From contig DATBWZ010000068.1 of the NCBI GenBank assembly GCA_036514535.1, forward strand, positions 1 to 23,864: 23,864 nt of DNA, written 5' to 3'. The notes under the pieces are model-generated. The model had not been told where the DNA came from. It saw only the letters and a list, made by a program, of their open reading frames with translations, and made no database searches. Position numbers and translations under genes: made by a program. Of the stretch, positions 1 through 7,953 are shown piece by piece; the first letter of the stretch is position 1; the number at the start of each line of letters is the position of its first letter. This DNA is from DATBWZ01 sp036514535. Lineage in GTDB: Bacteria > JAMCPX01 > DATBWZ01.

Positions 1-1
1 T

Positions 2-363
2 GGTAACGGGATTTATGACTGCGGTGAAATATACACGGATTCAAACGGGAATGGTTATTACGACCCCCAGGAAGCTTTCATGGATTTCAATGGCGATAAG
101 TGCCGGGATACCGGAGAGATATTTTTTGAAAATCACAATACCGGCAGATTGGACTCCAGTCTTGCGGAGCCATTTCAGGATTCCAACAACAATGGGATTT
201 ATGACTGCGGTGAGATATACGATGACCTCAACGGTGATGGCCGTTACACACCCCAGGAGTCCTTTGTTGATTCAAACAGCAACGGTTGCCTGGACGAGGG
301 AGAGGGTTTTAACGATTTGAACGGCAACGACAAATGGGACTCCAGTCTGGCGGAACCATTCAT
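2..363 (+). repeat. Tandem 186-bp (62-aa) in-frame repeat in the EF-hand-like region
   Basis: Blocks recur at a spacing of exactly 186 bases. GGGATTTATGACTGCGGTGA occurs at 8 and again at 194, and GACTCCAGTCT/CGCGGA-type sequence at 152 recurs at 338 (protein DSSLAEPF both times). The first copy is cut by the window edge, so the total copy number is unknown. Because 186 is a multiple of three, copy changes would preserve the frame. Confidence 0.85.
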
Positions 364-1111
364 AAAATACACCGGTTTCCCCTCTACCGAAAAAATGCCG
401 TCGTGCAACAGCAAAGGAACAGAGATACTTTTTATTTCAAACATGAGCGGCTACTATGAAATTTATAAAATGGACATCTTTGGGAATAAAACAAGACAAC
501 TTACAAATGACAGGGATGGCCACTCATATCCCGTATTTTCTCCCGATGATTCAAGGATAGCCTATGTTTTTACCTCACATTCTCCGTATCCTCCTCATTC
601 AGGAAAAAACCAGATCTTTGCCATTAACCGCGATGGAACCGGAAAAATTCAGATAACAAACAGTGCCAGCGGCGCCTGCTGTCCATCATGGTCAAGCGAT
701 GGGAGTAAGATTGCGTACATAGACTCTGCATACTGGGAAGTATATATTATAAATTCAGATGGTTCGGGCAAACCGCAGAAGGTTCCGAATGTTACAGGGG
801 CAAAGGGTCCCACGGGCTGGGCAAACGGGGACAGGGAAATACTCTACTGGCTGGACAGGGATTACTGGAACAACATCCCTGCGAAAATATATCTTGCTCC
901 GGTAAACGGCGCCTACTCGCCATATTCAATTACAGATGCGTCTTCTGATAATTTTAATCCAGGGATATCACGCGCCAGATCCCATATTGTTTTTATATCC
1001 ACGCGGAGCGGGTCTTATGAAATATACACATCGGATATATCGGGGACAGACACAAGAAGGCTTACCGAAACGATAAACGCCTACAATGATTTTCCCGCTT
1101 GGTGTCCATGA
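2..1111 (+). CDS. EF-hand-like repeat / TolB-PD40 beta-propeller protein (5' partial)
   Basis: The reading frame is open to the left edge, so the true start lies outside; the visible part is 369 residues. The first ~120 residues hold about six acidic 12-residue loops of the type DSNNNGIYDCGE, DLNGDGRYTPQE and DSNSNGCLDEGE, which match EF-hand/dockerin-like calcium loops (D-x-N-x-[ND]-G-x5-E). The rest carries WD40-like PD40 (TolB-type) blades, for example the strands around SPDDSRIAYV and SSDGSKIAYI, and ends in FPAWCP. Such proteins are normally exported and act at the cell surface or in the periplasm, but no signal peptide can be seen because the N-terminus is missing. The stop overlaps the next gene by ATGA, implying coupled translation. 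The loop region is an internal 186-base duplication. Calcium binding and location are inferred; the propeller assignment is fairly secure. Confidence 0.8.
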   Translation, partial: GNGIYDCGEIYTDSNGNGYYDPQEAFMDFNGDKCRDTGEIFFENHNTGRLDSSLAEPFQDSNNNGIYDCGEIYDDLNGDGRYTPQESFVDSNSNGCLDEGEGFNDLNGNDKWDSSLAEPFIKYTGFPSTEKMPSCNSKGTEILFISNMSGYYEIYKMDIFGNKTRQLTNDRDGHSYPVFSPDDSRIAYVFTSHSPYPPHSGKNQIFAINRDGTGKIQITNSASGACCPSWSSDGSKIAYIDSAYWEVYIINSDGSGKPQKVPNVTGAKGPTGWANGDREILYWLDRDYWNNIPAKIYLAPVNGAYSPYSITDASSDNFNPGISRARSHIVFISTRSGSYEIYTSDISGTDTRRLTETINAYNDFPAWCP

Positions 1112-1524
1112 TTCTGAAAGGCAGGCAGATAAATCTTATATTAGTTCTTAAATCGGCATTCTGGTCCATTGTAATAACCTTTGCCATACGCTTGCTGCCG
1201 CTAAGGAGTATATTGAATATGCTTACGCCAAAGGCCGTCAGGATGAGGGTTGAGCAGAATGCGATTATCAACTCTGTTAATGCTGTTCTCTACCTCCAGC
1301 GTAAAATAGCACAACCAAAGTGCTGGAAGAAGAGCATGCTGTACTTCAGGATGCTGAAAAAATACGGCCACAGCCCGGTTCTGCACTTCGGAGTGGCGTT
1401 AAAGAGCGCGTCCGATAAAAACCTGCTCAGCGGCCACTCCTGGGTCTCAATTGATAATGTGCCCATTGCTGAACAGGACAAGGAACTTTCAAAAAAATTT
1501 AAGGAGATTCTGGTATATTCCTGA
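1108..1524 (+). CDS. Lasso-peptide B2-like transglutaminase/cysteine-protease fold protein
   Basis: 138 residues from the ATG at 1108, chosen because it overlaps the upstream stop as ATGA; TTG and GTG codons slightly upstream are also in frame. The core resembles the B2/Transglut_core3 family: a cysteine in a helix (C72 in PKCWKKSMLYF), a G-x-x-x-x-L-HFGV strand near 87-96, and a histidine strand H110-SWVSID116. Together these give the expected Cys-His-Asp order. In lasso peptide pathways this fold is the leader peptidase; lone homologues are also common and uncharacterised. The residues ahead of C72 form a hydrophobic then amphipathic N-terminus typical of the family. No separate B1/RRE (PqqD-like) gene or asparagine-synthetase-like cyclase is adjacent. 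It lies between the propeller protein and a GT2 gene on the same strand. Family call fairly good; substrate unknown. Confidence 0.7.
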   Translation: MILKGRQINLILVLKSAFWSIVITFAIRLLPLRSILNMLTPKAVRMRVEQNAIINSVNAVLYLQRKIAQPKCWKKSMLYFRMLKKYGHSPVLHFGVALKSASDKNLLSGHSWVSIDNVPIAEQDKELSKKFKEILVYS

Positions 1525-1541
1525 AGAGGGATATTTTATAG

Positions 1542-1547
1542 TATAAT
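1542..1547 (+). promoter_or_regulatory. TATAAT box 6 nt before the GT2 start (possible leaderless promoter)
   Basis: A perfect TATAAT ends six bases before the ATG at 1554, and no Shine-Dalgarno sequence lies at normal spacing. No good -35 is visible at 16-18 bases (TTCCTG at best), so this is weaker than the similar sites elsewhere in the window. The gene may simply be read from the upstream operon. Confidence 0.3.
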
Positions 1548-1553
1548 TTTAAA

Positions 1554-2225
1554 ATGAAGATCTCGTGTATAATCCCCTGTAAAAACGAGGGAAATACCAT
1601 AGTGGATGTCATGGAATCTGTCAGGAACTTCTGTGATGAGCTGATAGTTGTTGACGGCGGATCAACGGATAATACCTTAAGGATTCTCAGGACAGCAGGA
1701 GTAAAATTTCTCCAGGATAACGGCAGGGGAAAAGGGGATGGGATGATAACAGGGGCAGCAGCAGCAGCAGGGGATATCCTTGTCTTTTTGGATGCTGACG
1801 GCTCACATAATCCACAGGATATTCCTTCTCTGATTGAACCAATATTAAAAAATGAAGCCGATCTTGTTATAGGGTCAAGGATCAGGGGCGGCAGTGATGA
1901 AGCGTTTAGCAGCATAGAAAATGTAGCAAGGATGCTTGGAGGATTCTTTCTTTCCTTTGCCATGAAAAAAATATGGAAGACTGAACTTACAGACTGTCTT
2001 AATGGATTCAGGGCGATAAAAAAGGAAAAATTTTCAGAATTGGATCTCAGATGCATGGATTTTGTCATTGAAGAAGAGATGGTGATCAAATTATTGAAAA
2101 ACCACGGCAGGATCAGAGAGATACCAAGCCATGAATTTGTAAGGAAATCTGGTGTTTCAAAACTAAAAACCAGTCAGGGATGGAAATTTATCCTGTATTT
2201 TTTAAAAAGTGTTTTGTTTTTGTGA
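1554..2225 (+). CDS. Family 2 glycosyltransferase (DPM1-like, GT-A fold)
   Basis: 223 residues, single-domain length. The N-terminus MKISCIIPCKNEG is the standard GT2 opening. VVDGGSTDNT (about 32-41) is the nucleotide-binding loop and LDADGSHNPQD (about 79-89) carries the DXD metal/nucleotide-sugar motif. IGSRIRGG and LNGFRAI near 115 and 150 match polyprenyl-phosphate mannose/glucose synthase-like enzymes. It would transfer a sugar from a nucleotide donor, probably to polyprenyl phosphate at the inner face of the membrane, supplying GT-C enzymes such as those in this window. A run of five GCA codons encodes GAAAAAG next to the donor loop. The final TGA overlaps the GTG start of the next gene (GTGA). 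Acceptor and sugar cannot be read from sequence. Confidence 0.85.
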   Translation: MKISCIIPCKNEGNTIVDVMESVRNFCDELIVVDGGSTDNTLRILRTAGVKFLQDNGRGKGDGMITGAAAAAGDILVFLDADGSHNPQDIPSLIEPILKNEADLVIGSRIRGGSDEAFSSIENVARMLGGFFLSFAMKKIWKTELTDCLNGFRAIKKEKFSELDLRCMDFVIEEEMVIKLLKNHGRIREIPSHEFVRKSGVSKLKTSQGWKFILYFLKSVLFL

Positions 2226-3649
2226 AGATTCTCGTCATAAATCCGCCCGGCCCTGGTAATATAGCATATAACCGTGAAGGGAGATGCATGCATAAAATCG
2301 ATCTCTGGATAAGCGTGCTGCCGCCTGTTTCCCTGGTTCTGCTCGGGACCATTTTAAAAAACCTTGGACACCATCTGGATGTCATTGACTCAGCCGCAGA
2401 AAGATTAACAGTTAAGGAACTGGAAAACAGAATGTCAGCAAGTAAATACGATTTGGTTTTTATAAATACAGGAACACCGACTATTGAAAGCGATCTTTAT
2501 GTTGCTGCGATTGCTAAGAAGGCGAATCCAGAGGCAAAAACCGCTGCATTCGGAATTCATCCGAGCGTTCTTCCCGAGAAGACGTTTGGTTTGAACAGTT
2601 CGCTGGATTTTATTATCAGGGGGGAGCCCGAGGAAACAGCAAATAGACTGGCGCTTGCGGTCTCAAAAGGAGAGTCGCCTGAAAACATACCCGGCATCTC
2701 TTACAGAAAAGGGGATAAGATAATGCATAATCCCGATCGGGGATTTATTGAGAATCTTGATGAATTGCCCATCCCCGACTGGTCACTGGTTCCATACAGG
2801 AAATACATTATGCCAATCCGGTTCAGACCCTATTTCTATGTGATTACTTCAAGAGGCTGTCCCTACTCCTGCACCTTCTGCGCCCAGAAGAAATATTACG
2901 GAGAGGGTGTACGGCTGCGGAGCCCGGAGAAAATAGTTGATGAAATAAAATTCCTTAAAGCGAATTACGGCATCTCGGACTTTATGATGTGGGCGGACAC
3001 ATTTACAATCAACAGGGAGCATACAATGGAGATATGCGAAAGGCTGATCCATGATGGGATAAAAATACACTGGACAACAACCACGAGGGCCGACCTGGTT
3101 GACGAGGAAATGCTTAAGGCTATGAAAAAAGCGGGCTGCTGGCTGGTAGTCCACGGCATAGAATCCGGGGATCAAAACATTCTTGATGCTATCAAGAAAG
3201 GGACCACCGTGTCAAAAATTGAGGAAACCGTCTATCTGGAAAAGCGGCTCGGATTAAAGGTTATAGGACATTTTATAATAGGATTTCCTGATGATACAAA
3301 AAAGACTGTTGAAAAAACTATTGAGTTTGCTTTGAATCTCCCTGTAGATTTTGCGCAGTTCTACTTTGCCGTGCCATTCCCAGGCAGCGAACTTTTTGAA
3401 ACATGCAAAGAAAGAGGACTGATAGAAATTGGAAACTGGTCTAAGTTTGAACAGGATTCAAGCGTAATCAAGAATCAGAATCTCACTCCGGAGGAATTAA
3501 ACAGGCTCAGGATTTATGCGTACAGGAGATTTTATTTAAGACCCGGGGTCATATGGAACAACCTTGGAATATTAAAGAATCCCCATGGACTGGGATACAT
3601 GTTTAAAAATGGAGGAATGTTCTTTCGCTCTTTATTGGGGCTTGCTTAA
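2222..3649 (+). CDS. Cobalamin-binding-domain radical SAM protein (BchE-like class)
   Basis: 475 residues using the GTG at 2222 (VKILVINPPGPGN), which overlaps the upstream stop as GTGA and matches the family N-terminus; an ATG at 2180 would add 14 residues unlike the family. Residues 1-150 form a Rossmann-like B12-binding domain without a visible DxHxxG cobalamin-ligand motif, as in other BchE-class members. The radical SAM cluster motif C213-PYS-C217-TF-C220 follows, then a TIM-barrel region with HGIESGDQNIL, GHFIIGFPDDT and AQFYFAVPFPGSEL. Enzymes of this class do methylation, ring formation or other C-C chemistry on lipids, cofactors and natural products. It is paralogous to the gene at 5544-6971; both end in a RRFYL-x-P segment. 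The substrate is unknown, though nearby glycosyltransferases suggest a cell-envelope molecule. Confidence 0.85.
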   Translation: MKILVINPPGPGNIAYNREGRCMHKIDLWISVLPPVSLVLLGTILKNLGHHLDVIDSAAERLTVKELENRMSASKYDLVFINTGTPTIESDLYVAAIAKKANPEAKTAAFGIHPSVLPEKTFGLNSSLDFIIRGEPEETANRLALAVSKGESPENIPGISYRKGDKIMHNPDRGFIENLDELPIPDWSLVPYRKYIMPIRFRPYFYVITSRGCPYSCTFCAQKKYYGEGVRLRSPEKIVDEIKFLKANYGISDFMMWADTFTINREHTMEICERLIHDGIKIHWTTTTRADLVDEEMLKAMKKAGCWLVVHGIESGDQNILDAIKKGTTVSKIEETVYLEKRLGLKVIGHFIIGFPDDTKKTVEKTIEFALNLPVDFAQFYFAVPFPGSELFETCKERGLIEIGNWSKFEQDSSVIKNQNLTPEELNRLRIYAYRRFYLRPGVIWNNLGILKNPHGLGYMFKNGGMFFRSLLGLA

Positions 3650-5547
3650 AGTCCAATGACAAGTACTCCGTCAAATTCCCGCACTGGTTCAATTCCCGAG
3701 GACTCAATCCATGTTTTGATTTTTTTCCATTCGTTCTGTTCAAATAAATCTTTGTGCAAAATTATGTAGTTAACGCCTATCTCCCGTAACTTGTCAATCA
3801 CAGGACCCTGCGGAAAATACTGCATAATGTGCAAAAGCCATACATAACTTCCGGGCATGACTGATGAATAGCCATTCAGAACTTTCTTCCCATGGTAGAT
3901 TGAAAAATACATATATTTGACCTGGTTAAAAGTCTCCTGTTGTTTTTCTGCGGCGGTTTTTTTAAATTCCGGGGATTTCTGTACTGGCAGTTCCAGTATT
4001 GCAAAATCTCCTTTTTCCTGAGACAGCCATTTATAAACCTCAGGGATCGCACTTCCCTGCGGCGGTGAATATAGTTTTACCGGATAATTAAAATATTCGG
4101 CAATTGCAACTAAAAGCAGGAGATAGCCTAAAATATTTTTTTTCTTTTTTTGCAGGATATCGGACGCAGAGATTGCAGAAAGGACTCCGGCAGCAATTAT
4201 TCCGATCCTGAATATCCTGTGTGGCGCTCTTATACTGCTGATGCCGGGGAGTATATTTTCAAGAATATAAAAGGGACCAAAGAATGGTCCAAGAGAGAGC
4301 AGGAATGCAACAAACAGCACATATACATAAAATCTTTCAACAGTAGAAATATTGTTCAGCGAGATGATAAATCTATTCCTGCTTTGCCGGTAAAGAAACA
4401 ATTTCAGGAAAAAGTAATAAAATACCAGCGCTAACGCAAAATTAAGCATATTTGCATTGTAAGGCAACCTTGCCCATGGATAAATTCCTGTTTCATCCAG
4501 GAGGATAAGAATAAAAACAGCGCAGAGCAGAATAAGTCCGGTTTTATCCATAATATTTATCGTTAATGATTGCGTATCCTTTGGGGGCATTATTGTATTT
4601 CTGAACCTTGTCCGTAAATAATACAACGTAAAAAATGTCAGGCTTAATCCAGGGAATGAATACCATTCTGGCAGATAATTAAAAACGCCGCCTGTTAATT
4701 TCCACCAGAGCAAACCCGTTGTCTGCTTAACTGTCAAAAAACTCAGGAAAGAATAAGAATAACCTGCCTTGTAAAAGACGGAGGTTTTAAAGCCGGAAAT
4801 CCGCGATATTTCAATATAGGGATACCAGAAATACAGAACCGTAATTCCGGAAAGGATAAATACTGCAAAGAATCTTAATAGAATATCTTTACGCCATATA
4901 GGGCGGTAATTGTACAGGTTGAAGAAAAAGAGTCCAGCGATAAAATATGTTAAAAAAACCCCCATATACATAGTTGACAAACATGTTAAAACATAAAAAA
5001 CCCCGGACATTATCAAATTTTTAAATCCCGGGCTTTTAAAATATCTGTGTAGAAAATATATGGAAAAAAAGACCCACTGCCAGGAGATTGCATAAAGATT
5101 CTGGGGATAGTTATAGAATCCAAAAAAATCAACGGCTGTGGAAGCCATAAGAGAAGCAATTGCGCTGCCGGTTATATTGTAAAATAAAAGAAAGCCGCCG
5201 TAACCCGAAAGCACAGAAACCAGGAAAAAAAGCAGATTAAACACAAGAATCCTGTTCTCCAGGAATTTCAATAGCGGGAGCGCCATAATGGAGTTCAGGA
5301 TCGACCGGTCATTGTATGCGAGAGGATGTTTATCAGGATAAAATATATTTCCCTGCATGGAATTAATCTCTCCATTGGTTATGTTTTTGATATTCATAGA
5401 GATATTCCATAAATAGTAGAGAATATCCGTAGGCCCTTCATTCCCATACATGGAATGCGTTCTGACATTCAGAATGAGGGGGAATGAATATAACGCCGTC
5501 AGTATTATAAAATATAAAATTATTAAAAAATGCCGCAGGATTTTCAA
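3646..5547 (-). CDS. Large polytopic membrane protein, GT-C glycosyltransferase-like
   Basis: 633 residues from the TTG at 5547. That TTG overlaps the upstream TGA (TTGA) and has a GGAGGAGG ribosome site seven bases before it; the open frame runs upstream to 5655 but inside the previous gene. There are about 10-12 hydrophobic segments. The first is followed by an extracytoplasmic-type loop with GNEGPTDILYYLWN and YPDKHPLAYNDRS, where the acidic residue after TM1 matches the usual GT-C position. The C-terminal ~150 residues are soluble (GDFAILELPVQ, VNYIILHKDLF, ending DGVLVIGL), as in YfhO/GT39-like membrane glycosyltransferases. Last gene of the minus-strand operon; its stop shares TTAA with the convergent gene. 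Likely handles a polyprenyl-linked sugar outside the membrane. Enzyme activity is inferred. Confidence 0.65.
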   Translation of the reverse strand: MKILRHFLIILYFIILTALYSFPLILNVRTHSMYGNEGPTDILYYLWNISMNIKNITNGEINSMQGNIFYPDKHPLAYNDRSILNSIMALPLLKFLENRILVFNLLFFLVSVLSGYGGFLLFYNITGSAIASLMASTAVDFFGFYNYPQNLYAISWQWVFFSIYFLHRYFKSPGFKNLIMSGVFYVLTCLSTMYMGVFLTYFIAGLFFFNLYNYRPIWRKDILLRFFAVFILSGITVLYFWYPYIEISRISGFKTSVFYKAGYSYSFLSFLTVKQTTGLLWWKLTGGVFNYLPEWYSFPGLSLTFFTLYYLRTRFRNTIMPPKDTQSLTINIMDKTGLILLCAVFILILLDETGIYPWARLPYNANMLNFALALVFYYFFLKLFLYRQSRNRFIISLNNISTVERFYVYVLFVAFLLSLGPFFGPFYILENILPGISSIRAPHRIFRIGIIAAGVLSAISASDILQKKKKNILGYLLLLVAIAEYFNYPVKLYSPPQGSAIPEVYKWLSQEKGDFAILELPVQKSPEFKKTAAEKQQETFNQVKYMYFSIYHGKKVLNGYSSVMPGSYVWLLHIMQYFPQGPVIDKLREIGVNYIILHKDLFEQNEWKKIKTWIESSGIEPVREFDGVLVIGL

Positions 5548-6971
5548 ATCACAACCTCCTCCCTTGTTATTGAAAACCTGGAAATCACTGAAGGGAGATA
5601 CCTTATCAGATCGCCTTTGTAGGGCGATAATTTCAGGATCTTCCACCACCTCCATGGCTGAAGGTAAAACCTCCTGTATGCCGATGACTGGAGTTTATGC
5701 AGTTTCTTTGTCTCAACCCCGCTGAAGTTAAATCTGCTTGCGACGTATTCATAATCATCACTTTTGTGAGGCGTGTCTTTCAGCCTCTCCTTAACAAGGT
5801 CATGCATCTCGGTTCCCCTGAAGGGGACAGCGATATAAAACATGGCAATATGCAATCTTGATTCCACTGCAAAGTCAACAGTGGTTTTTATCTCATCCTC
5901 TGTTTCATCCGGAAAACCCATCATAAAGAAACCCCTTGTAAGCAGTCCCGCTCTGTCGCAGTTTTCAATAGCTTTACGCACCGCCGGCAGATCAAGATTC
6001 TTTCTGATTAATTGCTGTATTCTACTGGATGCACTCTCAACCGCTACGGTAATCATCAGCGTTCCTGCTTCTTTCATTAACTTTATAAGTTCAGGATCAA
6101 TTCTGTCGCCCCTGAGACCATTGGGGAAGGAAAATGAAATTCCCAGGTTCTCCCTGATGCTCCTGGTAAAAATCTCCCTGGCTCTATTCATGTCAAGGTT
6201 GAATACATCATCAATAACCTCAGCCTCAAGAATGCCGAATTTCTTTTTCAGATACTTCAATTCATCAATGACATTGTCAACGCTCCTTACTCTGAACCCC
6301 TTGCCAAAGATATTATGGCAGTAGATGCACCTGTAGGGGCAGGCTCGGGATGTGAAGATGTTTGCATACCGCCGCCTGCCGTAATTGGACATGCTTGTAA
6401 GATGGAAATACTTCTTTGCATCCGCATATTCCCATGCCGGGAAGGGCAACCCGTCAAGGTCGTCAATATACCCGTCAGGAGGGGTAAGAATGCAAGTATT
6501 GTCCTCCCTGTATCCGATGCCCTTCAGATTGCTTATTTCGCCGCCATCTATAAGCGCGCTTATCAGATTTGCAAAAACAACCTCGCCCTCGCCTGAAACT
6601 ATGTAGTCAACATTTCTGTCCGAGAGAACCTCTTCCGGATAGGCTGTGGGGTGGGGACCGCCGCAGATTACCAGGCATGAGTTGTCAAATTTTTTTACCC
6701 TTGAAGCAACCCATTTCATGGACGGAGATTCCAAGGTAATTGCGCTTATTCCGGCAATGTCCGGCTTAAATTCCAGCAGGGCATCCCTGAGAACCTGTTC
6801 CTCCCTGCCTGCTGAAAGCCTGAGGTCAACTATCCTGAATTCTAAATCATCCCGGATCTTCTTTAAATAGGATATCAGGTACATTATTCCGAGCGGGAAG
6901 GTTACCAGCCTGTTGTATTTTGTTGGCCTTGATGCCTTGATAAACAGGATTTTTTTAATACCTTTTTTCAT
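5544..6971 (-). CDS. Cobalamin-binding-domain radical SAM protein (second paralogue)
   Basis: 475 residues, the same length as the paralogue at 2222-3649. The N-terminal B12-binding-like domain contains ISAITLESPSM and CGGPHPTAYPEE, with VSGEGE near 126-130. The [4Fe-4S]/SAM motif is C211-PYR-C215-IY-C218. Downstream are the barrel strand VAVESAS, the segment GFFMMGFPDETEDE and the segment AMFYIAVPFRGTEM. No DxHxxG motif is seen. Its start overlaps the end of the GT2 gene by 17 bases, and its stop overlaps the TTG of the membrane protein, so it is mid-operon. Together with the first paralogue and the methyltransferase it suggests multi-step modification of a lipid or glycan. Substrate unknown. 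Confidence 0.85.
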   Translation of the reverse strand: MKKGIKKILFIKASRPTKYNRLVTFPLGIMYLISYLKKIRDDLEFRIVDLRLSAGREEQVLRDALLEFKPDIAGISAITLESPSMKWVASRVKKFDNSCLVICGGPHPTAYPEEVLSDRNVDYIVSGEGEVVFANLISALIDGGEISNLKGIGYREDNTCILTPPDGYIDDLDGLPFPAWEYADAKKYFHLTSMSNYGRRRYANIFTSRACPYRCIYCHNIFGKGFRVRSVDNVIDELKYLKKKFGILEAEVIDDVFNLDMNRAREIFTRSIRENLGISFSFPNGLRGDRIDPELIKLMKEAGTLMITVAVESASSRIQQLIRKNLDLPAVRKAIENCDRAGLLTRGFFMMGFPDETEDEIKTTVDFAVESRLHIAMFYIAVPFRGTEMHDLVKERLKDTPHKSDDYEYVASRFNFSGVETKKLHKLQSSAYRRFYLQPWRWWKILKLSPYKGDLIRYLPSVISRFSITREEVVI

Positions 6972-7953
6972 CTGGCCCTAATCGCTTTACCGGCATCTCT
7001 CTGACTATTATTTCCCTGGATGGTCTGTTGATCTCTATTTTTAGGATCTTTTTTAATATACCCCAGATGGATCCCATTCCATACGCAATATGACAAACTG
7101 CAAAAACAATCGGCATTATAAAGAAGCAGGCAAGCCTTCTGGCTTCAAGAGCTGATATGCCTGAGAAAAAAAGGCTTAGCGCCGAATAGGCAAAGAGCGG
7201 CATAAGGTAAAAATAATTGTCCGCAAACGGAATGCTTGCAAGATAGATTACAAATAGCATTGGCACAAAATGGTATAATTTTATAAATACCGGGTTCATC
7301 AGGGTCTGGTCCATCCTGCCCCTGCCGTAAGTAAATATCTGTTTGAAGAAGCGCCAAATGCCCTTACGCTGGCTTCTGTGCACATACATCTCTGGATCGT
7401 AGAATAATTTATATTTTCTGGCTGTCAGTCTGTCAAGAAACTCATTCTCTTCGTTTGGAAACAATTCCCCTCTCAGCCCGTTTTCCCTCAAAAACACGTC
7501 CCTCTTTATGGCAAGGTTGCAGGAGATTAATTCCCTCTCTGTGGCGCTCCGGTATTTCCCTGATTTCTTGTGCCGGTGTCTTATATTAAATCCGCCGAAA
7601 GGCGAAGCAAACATTAAGGCAAAACATTTCTGTATAAAGGTATCAGTGTCTGGAGTCAGGCTTGGTCCGCCGACTACATCCGCCCCGCTGTCATTGAGAT
7701 GCTTAACCGCTTTTATCAGGGTGTCCGGAGGCGCATCAGAATCATCGTCCAGGAAATAGACTATATCCCCCTTTGCTTTCTTTACCGCTTCATTTCTCTG
7801 CAACGAGGGAAACCATCCCTCAGCAATAAGAACCTCCATTAGTTCCGCCGGATAATCCATTTTCCCGACTGAAGCGATTGATTTTTCCGGGATGTCATCA
7901 GGTCTGACAGGTATAACAATTGTAATATTTTTTAATCCGGAATGGTCTTTCAT
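6955..7953 (-). CDS. Family 2 glycosyltransferase with C-terminal membrane segments
   Basis: 332 residues. ITIVIPVRPDD opens the GT-A fold, FLDDDSDAP (about 68-76) is the DXD metal/donor motif, and GLRGELFPNEENEFLDRL carries the ED-type acceptor/catalytic-base region. YVHRSQRKGIWRFFKQIFTYGRG is typical of membrane-associated GT2 enzymes. After about residue 220 there are three or four hydrophobic segments, so the enzyme sits on the inner membrane with its catalytic domain in the cytoplasm. The ATG at 7953 overlaps the upstream stop as ATGA, giving tight coupling in the operon. The end overlaps the radical SAM gene by 17 bases. Sugar and acceptor unknown. Confidence 0.85.
   Translation of the reverse strand: MKDHSGLKNITIVIPVRPDDIPEKSIASVGKMDYPAELMEVLIAEGWFPSLQRNEAVKKAKGDIVYFLDDDSDAPPDTLIKAVKHLNDSGADVVGGPSLTPDTDTFIQKCFALMFASPFGGFNIRHRHKKSGKYRSATERELISCNLAIKRDVFLRENGLRGELFPNEENEFLDRLTARKYKLFYDPEMYVHRSQRKGIWRFFKQIFTYGRGRMDQTLMNPVFIKLYHFVPMLFVIYLASIPFADNYFYLMPLFAYSALSLFFSGISALEARRLACFFIMPIVFAVCHIAYGMGSIWGILKKILKIEINRPSREIIVREMPVKRLGPDEKRY

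Noticed and set aside
1755..1769. (GCA)5 repeat as a phase-variable tract
   Set aside because: It is a trinucleotide run inside a conserved glycosyltransferase loop, so changes would not alter frame, and five units is too short to be notably unstable.
5548..5655. Longer start for the GT-C-like membrane protein
   Set aside because: It would lie inside the radical SAM gene and adds a polar segment ahead of the first membrane helix; the TTG with GGAGGAGG fits better.
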